From Thioclava arctica (lineage in GTDB: Bacteria; Pseudomonadota; Alphaproteobacteria; Rhodobacterales; Rhodobacteraceae), in contig NZ_JBFRYC010000001.1 of assembly GCF_040892615.1 (NCBI RefSeq), positions 512,433 to 576,432 on the forward strand: a stretch of DNA of 64,000 nucleotides, in the 5' to 3' direction. A program made the position numbers and the translations under genes. Each line of letters begins with the position of its first letter. The stretch's first letter is position 1. Shown piece by piece: positions 1 to 8,022 of this stretch. The notes beneath the pieces are model-generated. The model did no database searches and was not told where the DNA came from. It was given only the letters and a program-made list of their open reading frames with translations.

Positions 1-1064
1 TGCAACTTGTTGGCGAGGCGCGACACGGCCCCTTTCAGCGGTTCCAACTGCTGATCGAGATAAAGACGCAGGCGTTCCAACTCGGCGGGTTCGGCCAGAT
101 CCTCGGCGGCGATTTCCTCGTCGAACGCGGTTGAATAGACCGTGTAATTCGGATCGGCAGCGGAATGGGGCGGCGGCGGCGGGGGCTCCAGTGGCGCATC
201 GGCCTGAGGCATGTCCACCTCGTCGCCCATCTCCTGATCGGCGAGATCGTCGGAACTGACGGTCGTCTGGCTTTGATCTTGCTGGGTTTCCTGACTGGAT
301 TCAGGCGCGGCGTCGGCGTCGTCTTCCTCGCTTTCGTCGCGGCCCTGATTGTCGCCCTGCTCGTCGTCTTGCTGGGCTTGATTGTCGTCCTCGCCCTCGT
401 CCCCGGCCTCTTCGTCGGGATCGTCACCCAGTTGATCGCCATAGCCCAGATCGGCGATCACCTTGCGCGCCATACGCGCGAACGCCGCCTGATCTGAGAG
501 AACGTGATCGACGCCCTCCAGATCATCGCCTGCCGATTGCTCGATGAAGGGGCGCCACAGATCAAGCACATTTGCAGCGCCTGCGGGCAATTTGCGCCCC
601 GTCGCCAATTCGCGCACGAAATAGCCCGCCGCGACCGACAAGGGGGCCTCTTCGGGAGCGCGAATCTGGGCATAGCCCTTGCGCTCGGCCTCATGTGCGA
701 TCTTGGCGTCGATATTGGTCAGCGTGCCGGGCATGTCGCGCGCGCCCAAAGCCTCGCAGCGCGCGGTTTCCATCGCCTCATAAATCGAGGCCGCCAGTTC
801 GCCCGTGGGCGCATAGCGGGCGTCGATTTTCGCATTGTGGTGGCGACGGCGCATCGCCAGCGCATCTGCGGTGCCGCGCGCCAGCAGCACCTCGTCGCGC
901 GTCATTCGGCGCGACACCTGCGGCAGGCGCATCGTGTCAGAGGTCATCCCAGAAGGGTCGACCGAATAGCTCACCGTCAATTCAGGCGCATCGGCCATCG
1001 TTTTGGTGGCCTCGGCCAGCGCCTTCTTGAACGGATCAGCGGGGTTATCGGAGGGCTTGCTCAT
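1..1064 (-). CDS. cobT: Cobaltochelatase subunit CobT (3' end outside window)
   Basis: CobT is the large accessory subunit of the ATP-dependent aerobic cobaltochelatase, which with CobN and CobS inserts cobalt into hydrogenobyrinic acid diamide during cobalamin synthesis. About 354 codons are present. They begin MSKPSDNPADPFKKAL and run through a conserved N-terminal part into a long, very acidic linker (roughly residues 185-265, rich in D, E and Q) and a proline run, as in known CobT proteins. The C-terminal VWA/MIDAS domain lies beyond the left edge, so its metal-binding residues cannot be checked. cobS lies about 1.4 kb upstream on the same strand, separated by a reductase gene on the opposite strand and a small secreted protein. 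Identification is firm from the family layout and context. Confidence 0.93.
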   Translation of the reverse strand, partial: MSKPSDNPADPFKKALAEATKTMADAPELTVSYSVDPSGMTSDTMRLPQVSRRMTRDEVLLARGTADALAMRRRHHNAKIDARYAPTGELAASIYEAMETARCEALGARDMPGTLTNIDAKIAHEAERKGYAQIRAPEEAPLSVAAGYFVRELATGRKLPAGAANVLDLWRPFIEQSAGDDLEGVDHVLSDQAAFARMARKVIADLGYGDQLGDDPDEEAGDEGEDDNQAQQDDEQGDNQGRDESEEDDADAAPESSQETQQDQSQTTVSSDDLADQEMGDEVDMPQADAPLEPPPPPPHSAADPNYTVYSTAFDEEIAAEDLAEPAELERLRLYLDQQLEPLKGAVSRLANKL

Positions 1065-1249
1065 ATCCCAGATAAAGCACCGCTCGGGCGCGCCCGCAAG
1101 AGGGGGCAAGGGTTCCCTGCAAATGCGCGCGCTCCCGGTTCAGGGGCGCACAGTCTGCGGGGTTGGAACGTGGCCTGCTAAACCTAATATCTTGTTTGAG
1201 AATTTCGCCTGCCGTCCCGCGCAGGCCAGAGGCAAAACAGGAGAGCGCT

Positions 1250-1831
1250 ATGACGGATAAACTCAAAATCGGGATCGTTGTGGGCACCACGCGCGACGGG
1301 CGCTTTGCTGATCGGGCGTTGGAGTGGTTCGAGGGCAAGATCGCGGCGCGCGATGATCTGACCTATGAGGTGTTGGATCTGCGTGACGCTGCCTTGCCGT
1401 TCTTTGATGAGGTCGCTCCGCCTGCTGCCAAGCCCGTGACCAACGTCGCCGCGCAGGCGTGGGAGAAAAAGCTTGAGGAATGCGATGGCTTCATCGTGCT
1501 CACGGCGGAATATAACCACTCGATCCCGGCCACGATCAAGAACGCCTTTGATTATGCCTTCAAGGGCTGGCATCGCAAACCGATTGGCACGGTGGGCTAT
1601 GGCGGTGTGGGCGCGGCGCGCGCGGTCGAGCATTTGCGCCTGATCGCGGTGAATTTCGGCATGGTGCCGGTGCGCGGCGCAGTCACGATTGGCGGCGCGG
1701 ATTTCGTAAAGGCCAGCCAAGGCACGCCGATTGGCGAGCTGGGCGATCACCTGAACGGACCCACCAAAGAACTGCTGGACGATATGGTGTTCTGGGGGCG
1801 CGCGGCGAAATGGGCCAAGGCCAACGTCTGA
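1250..1831 (+). CDS. NADPH-dependent FMN reductase family protein
   Basis: This is a 193-residue flavodoxin-fold protein of the NADPH-dependent FMN reductase group (SsuE/ArsH/chromate-reductase-like). The N-terminal strand and phosphate loop read KIGIVVGTTRDGR, the usual FMN-phosphate binding position. Further on, TAEYNHSIPATIKNAFDY is the characteristic family motif that contacts the isoalloxazine ring. GTVGYGGVGAARAVEHLR follows in the second half. The ATG is preceded by AGGAGA, which supports this start over longer frames. The gene points against the cobS-cobT direction and sits between them. Whether its substrate is free flavin, a quinone or a metal oxyanion cannot be decided from sequence. 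A role in cobalt or corrin reduction for the neighbouring pathway is only speculation. Confidence 0.85.
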   Translation: MTDKLKIGIVVGTTRDGRFADRALEWFEGKIAARDDLTYEVLDLRDAALPFFDEVAPPAAKPVTNVAAQAWEKKLEECDGFIVLTAEYNHSIPATIKNAFDYAFKGWHRKPIGTVGYGGVGAARAVEHLRLIAVNFGMVPVRGAVTIGGADFVKASQGTPIGELGDHLNGPTKELLDDMVFWGRAAKWAKANV

Positions 1832-1851
1832 GGTTAAACCCGCCACAGTAT

Positions 1852-1881
1852 GAAACGCCCGGTCGCAAGGCCGGGCGTTTC
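1852..1881. terminator. Bidirectional intrinsic terminator
   Basis: An 11-bp perfect stem (GAAACGCCCGG paired with CCGGGCGTTTC) with an 8-nt loop lies between the converging FMN reductase and secreted-protein genes. The TTT on one side and AAA on the other are inside the stem, so it can serve both strands. Confidence 0.75.
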
Positions 1882-1897
1882 GCACATTGTCGCGAGT

Positions 1898-2488
1898 CTA
1901 GCGGTCGAAAATCTGCTGACAGATACCGGGAATGAAATCCGGGCCCAGCTTGCTTGCATCAAAGGCGCGCAGGTCTTGCTGGCCTTTTTTGGTCTGGCTA
2001 TCGAGCGTGATCTCATAGCCGCCCGTAAGCAGATTGACGTCGCACGCGCCCTGAGATTCGGGGTCGATACGGTCGTAATATTGATAGCTGTAGCCCGAGA
2101 CGACGAACTGCTCGTCGCGCCAAGCAATGGAAAACGTGGATTCCCAAGGTGTGCGGCCAAAGCCGATCTGTTCTTGGTGCAGCGAGAAGGTCGAGGGCGA
2201 GAGCGCGGCCAAACTGGGGGTCTGCCCGCCACCCTGACCCGAGAACACCACGCGCGTGAGCGTCAGCGCAGGCTTCAGGCCATAGACCGCATCGCCAAGG
2301 TAGATCGTCAAATCGGCGGCATCGCTATCATTTTGCGTCAGCGTGGCGGCATCAGGGAGCCCGTCGCCGTTCCAGTCGCCCGACAGCGCCGCGATCAGAT
2401 CGCCCGGTTTGGCCGGGACACTGGTGTCTTGCGCCGCCGCAAGAGCAGGGGCGAGCCCCAACACCAGTGCCGCCAGCGCCCGGATCAC
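1898..2488 (-). CDS. Hypothetical secreted protein coupled to cobS
   Basis: The product has 196 residues and a clear signal peptide (hydrophobic residues 4-18, cleavage expected after ALAAAQ). A DWNGDGLPDAATL stretch follows, which resembles the calcium-binding loop of FG-GAP/VCBS-type repeats (D-x-N-G-D-G-x-x-D). The rest suggests a small beta-rich periplasmic domain. The start codon overlaps the cobS stop in an ATGA arrangement, so translation is probably coupled to cobS. I do not recognise a characterised family. The conserved position after cobS might only reflect shared transcription rather than a cobalamin role. Confidence 0.75.
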   Translation of the reverse strand: MIRALAALVLGLAPALAAAQDTSVPAKPGDLIAALSGDWNGDGLPDAATLTQNDSDAADLTIYLGDAVYGLKPALTLTRVVFSGQGGGQTPSLAALSPSTFSLHQEQIGFGRTPWESTFSIAWRDEQFVVSGYSYQYYDRIDPESQGACDVNLLTGGYEITLDSQTKKGQQDLRAFDASKLGPDFIPGICQQIFDR

Positions 2489-3456
2489 TTTGCCATCGCA
2501 GCCGCAGATTCGGGCAGTTCTTCGTCAAACAGGCGCTGGTAGAACTCGGCGACGGTCTGGCGCTCCAGCTCGTCGCATTTGTTCAGGAAGGACAGGCGGA
2601 ACGCATAGCCGATATTGTTGAAGATGCGCGCGTTCTGCGCCCATGCGATCACCGTGCGCGGGCTCATGACGGTGGACAGATCGCCATTCATGAACGCCGT
2701 GCGCGTCAGATCGGCGACGGTCACCATCTGGCTGATCGTCTTGCGCCCGGTCTCGGTGTTGTATTGCGGGTTTTTCGACAAAACGATGGCGACCTCGGCG
2801 TCATGGCTGAGATAGTTCAGCGTCGACACCAGACTCCAGCGGTCCATCTGGCCTTGGTTGATCTGCTGTGTGCCGTGATACAGGCCCGTCGTGTCGCCCA
2901 GACCCACGGTGTTGGAAGTCGCAAACAGCCGGAAATAGGGGTTCGGCGTGATCACCTCGTTTTGATCCAGCAGCGTCAGCTTGCCATCGGCTTCCAGCAC
3001 GCGCTGGATCACGAACATCACATCCGCGCGCCCCGCGTCGTATTCGTCAAACACGATCGCGGTCGGGTTGCGCAGCGCCCAAGGCAGGATGCCCTCGTGG
3101 AACACCGTGACCTGCTTGCCATCGACCAGCTTGATCGCATCCTTGCCGATCAGGTCGATCCGGCTGACATGACTATCAAGGTTGACGCGCACGCAGGGCC
3201 AGTTCAGCCGCGCAGCCACCTGCTCAATATGGGTGGATTTGCCCGTGCCGTGATAGCCCTGAATCATCACCCGGCGGTTATAGGCAAAACCTGCCAAAAT
3301 CGCCAAGGTGGTGTCGGGATCGAACTTATAGGTGGAATCGATGGCAGGCACGCGCTCGCTGGTTTCGGCGAATGCCTTGACCTTCATATCGGACTCGACG
3401 CCGAAAACTTCTCGGATATCAACCTCTTCAGTCGGTTTGGCGTTCTGATCGAGCAT
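2485..3456 (-). CDS. cobS: Cobaltochelatase subunit CobS
   Basis: CobS is the AAA+ ATPase of the aerobic cobaltochelatase. It forms a chaperone-like ring with CobT that drives cobalt insertion by CobN. The 323-residue length is typical. Walker A is GYHGTGKST (about residue 68), Walker B is AIVFDEYD, and sensor-1 is LFATSNTVG. The N-terminal MLDQNAKP...IREVFGV region is characteristic of CobS rather than of MoxR ATPases in general. It is the first gene of a minus-strand unit with the small secreted protein. A DnaJ-domain gene lies upstream on the other strand, a neighbour often seen beside cobS in alphaproteobacteria. Confidence 0.97.
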   Translation of the reverse strand: MLDQNAKPTEEVDIREVFGVESDMKVKAFAETSERVPAIDSTYKFDPDTTLAILAGFAYNRRVMIQGYHGTGKSTHIEQVAARLNWPCVRVNLDSHVSRIDLIGKDAIKLVDGKQVTVFHEGILPWALRNPTAIVFDEYDAGRADVMFVIQRVLEADGKLTLLDQNEVITPNPYFRLFATSNTVGLGDTTGLYHGTQQINQGQMDRWSLVSTLNYLSHDAEVAIVLSKNPQYNTETGRKTISQMVTVADLTRTAFMNGDLSTVMSPRTVIAWAQNARIFNNIGYAFRLSFLNKCDELERQTVAEFYQRLFDEELPESAAAMAK

Positions 3457-3629
3457 CTCGGGCGTCCTTTCCTTGCTTGACGCGATTTGTGGACCATCAG
3501 CGAGAGGGGTTCAAGAGCCGCAATTGTCTCAGTTACACGCGGCTCGGCCCGTTCCCGCCACCTCACGGGTGTTTCGGTTGACCGGGATTGCGCATGCGAT
3601 AGAAAGACCCCCAAGCAAAAGGTGGCCAA

Positions 3630-4061
3630 ATGCAACATTTCGAATACAAAGTCATTCCCGCCCCGGCGCGGGGAGAAAAAGAGCGTGGGCTGAAGACCGG
3701 GATCGATCGGTTTGCCCATACCCTGTCGGGTTTGATGAACGACATGGCCGTGCAGGGCTGGGAGTATCTGCGCGCCGAGACCCTGCCTGCCGAAGAGCGC
3801 ACGGGCCTCACGGGCAAGACCACCGTCTATCACAACCTGCTGGTGTTTCGCCGCGCGCTGTCGCTGGAACCCGCGCAGGGGATCGGCGCACATCTGAGCA
3901 GCCATGACACGGCTGCAAATGTCGAAGGCGCGCCCAAGGTCGCCCCGAAAGTGAGCCTGATGGCTGAGGGCGAGAAACCGGCCGAGCGTAGCCTGAAGGC
4001 CGAAGCGCCTGAAGGGCGTGCGCCCAGCCTGCGCGCCAGCCGGTCCGAGGACGACAGCTAA
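3630..4061 (+). CDS. DUF4177 domain protein
   Basis: This is a 143-residue cytoplasmic protein. Its N-terminal half (MQHFEYKVIPAPARG, then LMNDMAVQGWEYLRAETLP and a terminal YHNLLVFRR strand) matches the DUF4177 pattern of a small alpha/beta unit with a conserved GWE motif. Residues 75-143 are low-complexity, rich in A, E, K and R, and probably disordered. AAGGTGG just upstream of the ATG supports the start. It is divergent from cobS. The function of the family is unknown. Confidence 0.8.
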   Translation: MQHFEYKVIPAPARGEKERGLKTGIDRFAHTLSGLMNDMAVQGWEYLRAETLPAEERTGLTGKTTVYHNLLVFRRALSLEPAQGIGAHLSSHDTAANVEGAPKVAPKVSLMAEGEKPAERSLKAEAPEGRAPSLRASRSEDDS

Positions 4062-4370
4062 GAGATTGGGCGCACGCGCTTGGGTGAGAGACGCCTGATA
4101 GGGTATTGATCTGGCAAGAAAATCCGCCTGTAAGGCGGTGGCTGGGCCTATTCTTGGGCCGCGCGCGTCGCTCCTTCGTCTTTCTTTGCAGGAAACAAGG
4201 GCGAACCGGGCGCGTCGAGGTGCAATTCTTGCGGATCGGCGTTTTTGTTTGGCTCAAAGGGCTCGCCCCCTTCCCTCAAGCGCTATTTCCACTAAACTGC
4301 GTGGCCCGACTCGGCGTGTAGGTCCACTCGCTTTCACCGAACCAGGCATCGGGCAGAACAAGAGGCAAGC
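4062..4370. other. Intergenic region before the DnaJ-domain gene
   Basis: This is 309 bp without a credible gene. It contains a short repeat-like stretch (ATCTGGCAAGAAAATCC from 4109) followed directly by a 6-bp hairpin (CCGCCT GTA AGGCGG, 4124-4138). No promoter could be assigned with confidence. Confidence 0.5.
4109..4122 (+). repeat. Short dispersed-repeat-like motif, copy 1
   Basis: ATCTGGCAAGAAA here is identical over 13 bases to the motif at 15284. Both copies are intergenic and both are followed by a small GC-rich inverted repeat. Two copies in 64 kb is suggestive only. Confidence 0.4.
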
Positions 4371-4991
4371 ATGAGCAAGAGCGATCCTTTCGGGTTCAAT
4401 ATTTCGGCCGCCGCCGACAAGAAGCGCCGCTCTAAGGGGCGCCGTGGCATGTCAGGCGCGTTTGAATCGTCCACCCGCGTGTGCGATCACGCAGGCTGCG
4501 AAGAACCCGGCAAATACCGCGCGCCCAAAAGTCCAAAAGTGTTGGATGATTACTATTGGTTCTGCAAAGACCATGTGCGCGATTACAATTTGAACTGGAA
4601 CTATTTCCAAGGCCAGTCCGAGGAAGAATTCCAGAATTTCCTTGATAATGCGACGGTGTGGGAACGCCCGACCAAGCCATTTTCCAAGGCCAAAGAGGAA
4701 CAGGGCTGGGCGCGTCACGGCATTTCCGACCCCCATGAGATGCTGGGCGTGAATGCCACGCTCAATCCGGGTCGCTCGCTGGGGCGCAAATTGCCGCCGA
4801 CGGAAAAGCGCGCGCTGGATATTCTCGATCTGCGCGACAGCACCACAAAGGCGGATATTCGCAAGACCTACAAGGCGCTGATCAAGGTGCTGCACCCCGA
4901 TATGAATGGTGGGGATCGTTCTCAGGAAGACATGCTGCAAGAGGTGCTTTGGGCTTGGGAACAGCTTAAAGAAAGCCGCAACTTCAAGTAA
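4371..4991 (+). CDS. DnaJ-domain (J-domain) protein
   Basis: The product has 206 residues and a C-terminal J-domain (about residues 148-206) with the HPD tripeptide in KVLHPDMNGGD, which stimulates Hsp70 ATPase activity. The domain is at the C-terminus, unlike classical DnaJ, and there is no G/F or zinc-finger region of the DnaJ type. The N-terminal part has a possible small zinc site (CDHAGC, then WFCKDH about 30 residues later). Many aromatic residues follow (DYNLNWNYF). A GAGG ribosome-binding site precedes the ATG. It lies upstream of and divergent from cobS, as in many alphaproteobacteria. A role in assembling the CobS-CobT complex has been proposed by context only. Confidence 0.88.
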   Translation: MSKSDPFGFNISAAADKKRRSKGRRGMSGAFESSTRVCDHAGCEEPGKYRAPKSPKVLDDYYWFCKDHVRDYNLNWNYFQGQSEEEFQNFLDNATVWERPTKPFSKAKEEQGWARHGISDPHEMLGVNATLNPGRSLGRKLPPTEKRALDILDLRDSTTKADIRKTYKALIKVLHPDMNGGDRSQEDMLQEVLWAWEQLKESRNFK

Positions 4992-5015
4992 GGTTCGGGG
5001 CTTGGGCCGGGTATG

Positions 5016-5043
5016 AAAAGGGGCGCCGTGTGGCGCCCTTTTT
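5016..5043 (+). terminator. Intrinsic terminator after the DnaJ-domain gene
   Basis: GGGCGCC and GGCGCCC form a stem around a GTGT loop. An A-tract precedes it and TTTTT follows it. It lies 24 bp past the stop codon. Confidence 0.88.
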
Positions 5044-5106
5044 AATGCTTGGTGCGCAGCTATTGCCCGCTCGCGCCTTTGAAGATGCGGGCTCGTGACC
5101 GGGGGC

Positions 5107-5625
5107 TTACGTAGCCGCCTTATCTGCCTTCTTTTTCTTCTTCTTGCCGCTCGATTTCGGGGCGCTGCGCGCAGGATCGATCTGGGTGGCCAGCGCTTCA
5201 GGGGTGAGCCGTGACAGTGCGCTCATATGGCCTGCGACGGCATCCAGCACCTCGCACAGGGCCGCTGCGCGCGGATCGGCGCTGCGGGTTTCCAGCGCGG
5301 CCAACTGATCGCGCGCAGGTCCGATCACGCGGCGCGCGCGTTCGCCCAGCACCAGCCGTGCCAGTTCCCACGGATCGGCGGGGGCGACGAAAAATTCCTT
5401 GCGCGAGCCCGGCGTGCGCGCGCTTTGGATCAGCCCGGCCTCGCGCAGCTCTTTCAGCGCAACCGAGATGTTAGAGCGCGACAATCCAAGTTGATCGACC
5501 AGATCCTCGGCGCTGGGCGCTTGTGCGGCGCGCCAGATCGCCCCAAAACAGCGCCCCGCCGGACGGCTCAGCCCAAAACGCGGAGCAATTTCGCCAAAGC
5601 TGTCAGACAGATCCAGATCGGTCAT
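5107..5625 (-). CDS. GbsR/MarR-type transcriptional regulator
   Basis: This 172-residue protein is a winged-helix regulator of the GbsR-like MarR group. Residues 18-75 give the fold, with SAEDLVDQLGLSRSNISVALKELREAGLI as the helix-turn-helix and recognition helix and SRKEFFVAPADPWEL as the wing and linker. The C-terminus ends in a lysine-rich tail (GKKKKKKADK), probably unstructured. GGGAG lies before the ATG. It follows the DgoK-like gene by 14 bp on the same strand, so the two form an operon. No ligand can be predicted. Confidence 0.82.
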   Translation of the reverse strand: MTDLDLSDSFGEIAPRFGLSRPAGRCFGAIWRAAQAPSAEDLVDQLGLSRSNISVALKELREAGLIQSARTPGSRKEFFVAPADPWELARLVLGERARRVIGPARDQLAALETRSADPRAAALCEVLDAVAGHMSALSRLTPEALATQIDPARSAPKSSGKKKKKKADKAAT

Positions 5626-5639
5626 GAGGCTGGCTCCCT

Positions 5640-6410
5640 TCAGCGGTTGCGGGCTTGGGCCAGCCCTGCGATCAGCGCGGCCTCACCATCGCCCAACGTG
5701 ACCTGTGCACCTTGGCTTTGCAAGGCGCGCAGGCAAACCTCGCCCCAGCCCGGAGCGGTGGGTGAGCTGAGCGCCAGCACGGGCTGGCCAAGCCACCACG
5801 GGCGCGTTGCGGCCAATTCCAGCCCCAGAACCGCCCCCGCCGCGCGCTCTGATTGTCCGTTCAGCGCCAGCGCGCCAAGATCGCGGCTGGCCCGTTCGGG
5901 GCGTGACAGCGCGTCGCTAAGGGCGGCGTCAAACGCAGTCCCCGCGTCCAGTTCAGCGCCAAGCCCCGCCAGTATCGCCGCCGATCCGGCCCGCGCCGCG
6001 CTGACGACTTCGCCCGCCGAGATATGCGCCCAAAGCGCAGTTGCGCCGCAAATCCAGATCACCCCGTCAAATTGCGGTGCGCCCGCCAGAATGCCCGCGA
6101 TGCGCGCAGCCTCGGGCGGGGTTATCGGGTCACGCGGCTGGGTTTGCAGCAAGCCGGGCAGGGCGGGCAGGGCGCGATCCGCGATTTCTGCCACGGGCCA
6201 AGCCCCCTCGGGCAGCGGCGTGCAAGGCAGCGCGCGCGTCTCAAGCCCGACAGAGGCGGCGGCCAGCACCACCTCTGTTTGGGGATCGGTCTGGGGCAAA
6301 AGCGGGCGCGGCGATGGGTTGGTGCGCGACCCTGTGATCGCGCCCGTGCCATCCACGCTGAGAGCACGCCAGCGCCCGGCTTCTTCTATTAATGCAATCC
6401 AATCAGTCAT
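5640..6410 (-). CDS. DgoK-like protein (probable 2-dehydro-3-deoxygalactonokinase homologue)
   Basis: The 256-residue product resembles 2-dehydro-3-deoxygalactonokinase in layout. It has an N-terminal DWIALIEEAGRWRALSVDG in the position of the kinase phosphate loop, a central VIWICGATALWAHISAGEVVSA like the family's GTHSKW segment, and a C-terminal ALQSQGAQVTLGDGEAALIAGL. The usual DWGTS.LRAW phosphate-binding motif and the TH of GTHSKW are not preserved, so catalytic activity is doubtful. It is coupled to a GbsR-type regulator and no galactonate pathway genes are near. It may be a degenerate kinase with another role. Confidence 0.55.
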   Translation of the reverse strand: MTDWIALIEEAGRWRALSVDGTGAITGSRTNPSPRPLLPQTDPQTEVVLAAASVGLETRALPCTPLPEGAWPVAEIADRALPALPGLLQTQPRDPITPPEAARIAGILAGAPQFDGVIWICGATALWAHISAGEVVSAARAGSAAILAGLGAELDAGTAFDAALSDALSRPERASRDLGALALNGQSERAAGAVLGLELAATRPWWLGQPVLALSSPTAPGWGEVCLRALQSQGAQVTLGDGEAALIAGLAQARNR

Positions 6411-6441
6411 TGGATGCAGATGGCATGCCTACGCGGCCAGA

Positions 6442-7419
6442 TCAATCCTGCGAGGACAGGCAGGTGGTGATCGTGTCGGCGGTCTTTTGCATCAGCGCTT
6501 CATACAGGCCCGGCCCATAGGTCAGCGAACTGCCCGAAGGATCCAGCGCGCCGCCCAGCTTGACGGGCGTGCCGTCGACCAGAATATCGACCATTTTGGG
6601 ATCATGCTGTGCCTCGGGGAAGGCGCAATAGATCTTGGCCGCCGGGACGGTTGCTGTCGCTTCCTTGCGCAGGCTGATCATATGCGCCGCCCCGGGTGCG
6701 GTTGCATCACTGGGCGAAAGCGCCCCTGCCACGTTGAGTTCGTAGTGATCCGCAAGATAGCCATAGGCGGCGTGATAGACGAGAAAGGCTTTGTCCTGCA
6801 CCGGGGCAAATTGCGCCTTGATCCGGGTGTCCATCGCACTGATGCGTTCCTGGGCGGCTTTGGCATTGGCCGCATAGGTTTGGGCATGTTCGGGATCAAG
6901 CTTGCCCAGATCCTGCGCGATCAGGCCCAGCCAGACCTTGGCATTGTCGGGGTCAAGCCAGGCATGGGGGTCTGTATTGGCATCGGTTTGCGTCGCCTCG
7001 GTGGCGTGTGTGTCATGCGCGTCGTGGTCTTCGTCCTCATCCAGATCGGCGCTGTGATCATGGGGGTCGGCGGCGCTGAACTGGCGGGTATGCGAGCCGG
7101 GCGCGCCCAGCAAAGTCAGGGCATGATCCTGCGCGTTGATCCCGTTCAGCGCGCGCTCCAGCCACGGGGTCAGGCGCGGCCCGATCCATACGATCAGGCC
7201 CGCATCCTGCAGCGCCCCCGCTTGGCTTGGCTTGAGCTGATAGTGATGGGCGTCGGAATTCTGGCCCAGCAGCACTGAAGGCGTGCCCAAATTGCCCATC
7301 ACCTGCGCGACAAGCGACTGCACCGGGGGGATATCCGTCACCACTTTGGGCACCTCGGCCTGAGCGAGGCTCGCAAATGTGCCAAAGGCGGCAATCGACA
7401 ACGGAATTATGAAGCGCAT
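6442..7419 (-). CDS. znuA: Zinc ABC transporter substrate-binding protein ZnuA
   Basis: ZnuA is the periplasmic zinc-binding protein that delivers Zn2+ to ZnuBC. The 325-residue product starts with a signal peptide (MRFIIPLSIAAFGTFASLAQA). It contains the expected histidines: DAHHYQLKPSQ near residue 60, DPHAWLDP near 148 and HAAYGYL near 200. A charged, histidine- and acid-rich loop (DPHDHSADLDEDEDHDAHDTH) near residue 120 is typical of zinc rather than manganese binders and is thought to scavenge or sense zinc. The chosen ATG has AGGAGA upstream and gives the proper signal peptide. It is divergent from zur-znuCB, and a Zur box sits between its -35 (TTGACG, 7474-7479) and -10 regions. Confidence 0.95.
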   Translation of the reverse strand: MRFIIPLSIAAFGTFASLAQAEVPKVVTDIPPVQSLVAQVMGNLGTPSVLLGQNSDAHHYQLKPSQAGALQDAGLIVWIGPRLTPWLERALNGINAQDHALTLLGAPGSHTRQFSAADPHDHSADLDEDEDHDAHDTHATEATQTDANTDPHAWLDPDNAKVWLGLIAQDLGKLDPEHAQTYAANAKAAQERISAMDTRIKAQFAPVQDKAFLVYHAAYGYLADHYELNVAGALSPSDATAPGAAHMISLRKEATATVPAAKIYCAFPEAQHDPKMVDILVDGTPVKLGGALDPSGSSLTYGPGLYEALMQKTADTITTCLSSQD

Positions 7420-7457
7420 CTGTCTCTCCTGAACTTGATCTCGGCGTTGATAGATGT

Positions 7458-7474
7458 ATGTTATAAAATCACAC
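7458..7474. promoter_or_regulatory. Zur box upstream of znuA
   Basis: ATGTTATAAAATCACAC lies in the znuA-zur intergenic region. It matches the reverse complement of the second box at 7486 in its outer halves (ATGTTA...TCACA). On the minus strand it directly follows a TTGACG -35-like hexamer, so bound Zur would block RNA polymerase at znuA. Assignment to Zur is by context. Confidence 0.7.
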
Positions 7475-7485
7475 GTCAAGTGAAA

Positions 7486-7502
7486 ATGTGATAAGGTAAC
7501 AT
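7486..7502. promoter_or_regulatory. Zur box overlapping the zur translation start region
   Basis: ATGTGATAAGGTAACAT is an imperfect palindrome 5 bp upstream of the zur GTG. It includes the weak AAGG ribosome-binding site. It is the inverted partner of the box at 7458 and suggests autoregulation of zur-znuCB. Confidence 0.7.
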
Positions 7503-7506
7503 ATCA

Positions 7507-8022
7507 GTGGCCCAGCCTTGCGACCCGAAATCCCATGCAAACAGCGCTTTCGCGCCCCATGATCATGCCGGTTGCGCCGCAAGCACGCTGCATCGCGCGC
7601 AAGAGGTCGCACAGGAAAAAGGGGCGCGGCTGACCCCGGTGCGCCAGCGCGCGTTGGAGATTTTGCTTGAGGAGCATCGCGCGATGGGGGCCTATGAGGT
7701 GCTGGATCGGCTGGCGGCAGATGGCTTTGGTAATCAGCCCCCCGTGGCCTATCGCGCGCTGGAATTTCTGGTCGAGAACGGCTTGGCGCATCGGGTGCGT
7801 CGGCTCAATGCCTTTGCGGCCTGCATGCGGCCGGGCGAAGATCACGCGCCGGTTTTCCTGATTTGTCGCGACTGTGGCGAGGTCGCCGAGGCGGGCGCGG
7901 ATGAGGTGCGCAGCGCCTTGCTCGCCGCCGCCGCACGCCATAATTTCACCGTCGAACGCGCCACGGTCGAGGCTTTGGGCCTGTGCCCGCGCTGTGCGCA
8001 AACACCCGAGGCCGAGGCATGA
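7507..8022 (+). CDS. zur: Zinc uptake regulator Zur (Fur family)
   Basis: This 171-residue Fur-family repressor is placed at the head of zur-znuC-znuB and divergent from znuA. The N-terminal winged helix spans about residues 35-100 (LTPVRQRALEIL, then the DNA-contacting PPVAYRALEFLVENGLAHRV). The metal sites include HDHAGC, the structural-zinc CRDCGE pair and a C-terminal CPRC. The only usable start in frame is GTG at 7507, because a TAA stop lies just upstream. An AAGG element about 10 bp away is the only ribosome-binding site and lies inside a Zur box. With zinc bound, Zur should repress both divergent units. Confidence 0.93.
   Translation: MAQPCDPKSHANSAFAPHDHAGCAASTLHRAQEVAQEKGARLTPVRQRALEILLEEHRAMGAYEVLDRLAADGFGNQPPVAYRALEFLVENGLAHRVRRLNAFAACMRPGEDHAPVFLICRDCGEVAEAGADEVRSALLAAAARHNFTVERATVEALGLCPRCAQTPEAEA

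Noticed and set aside
5227..7278. A 683-codon plus-strand open frame
   Set aside because: It lies antisense to the GbsR-type, DgoK-like and znuA genes, has low-complexity composition and shows no domain.
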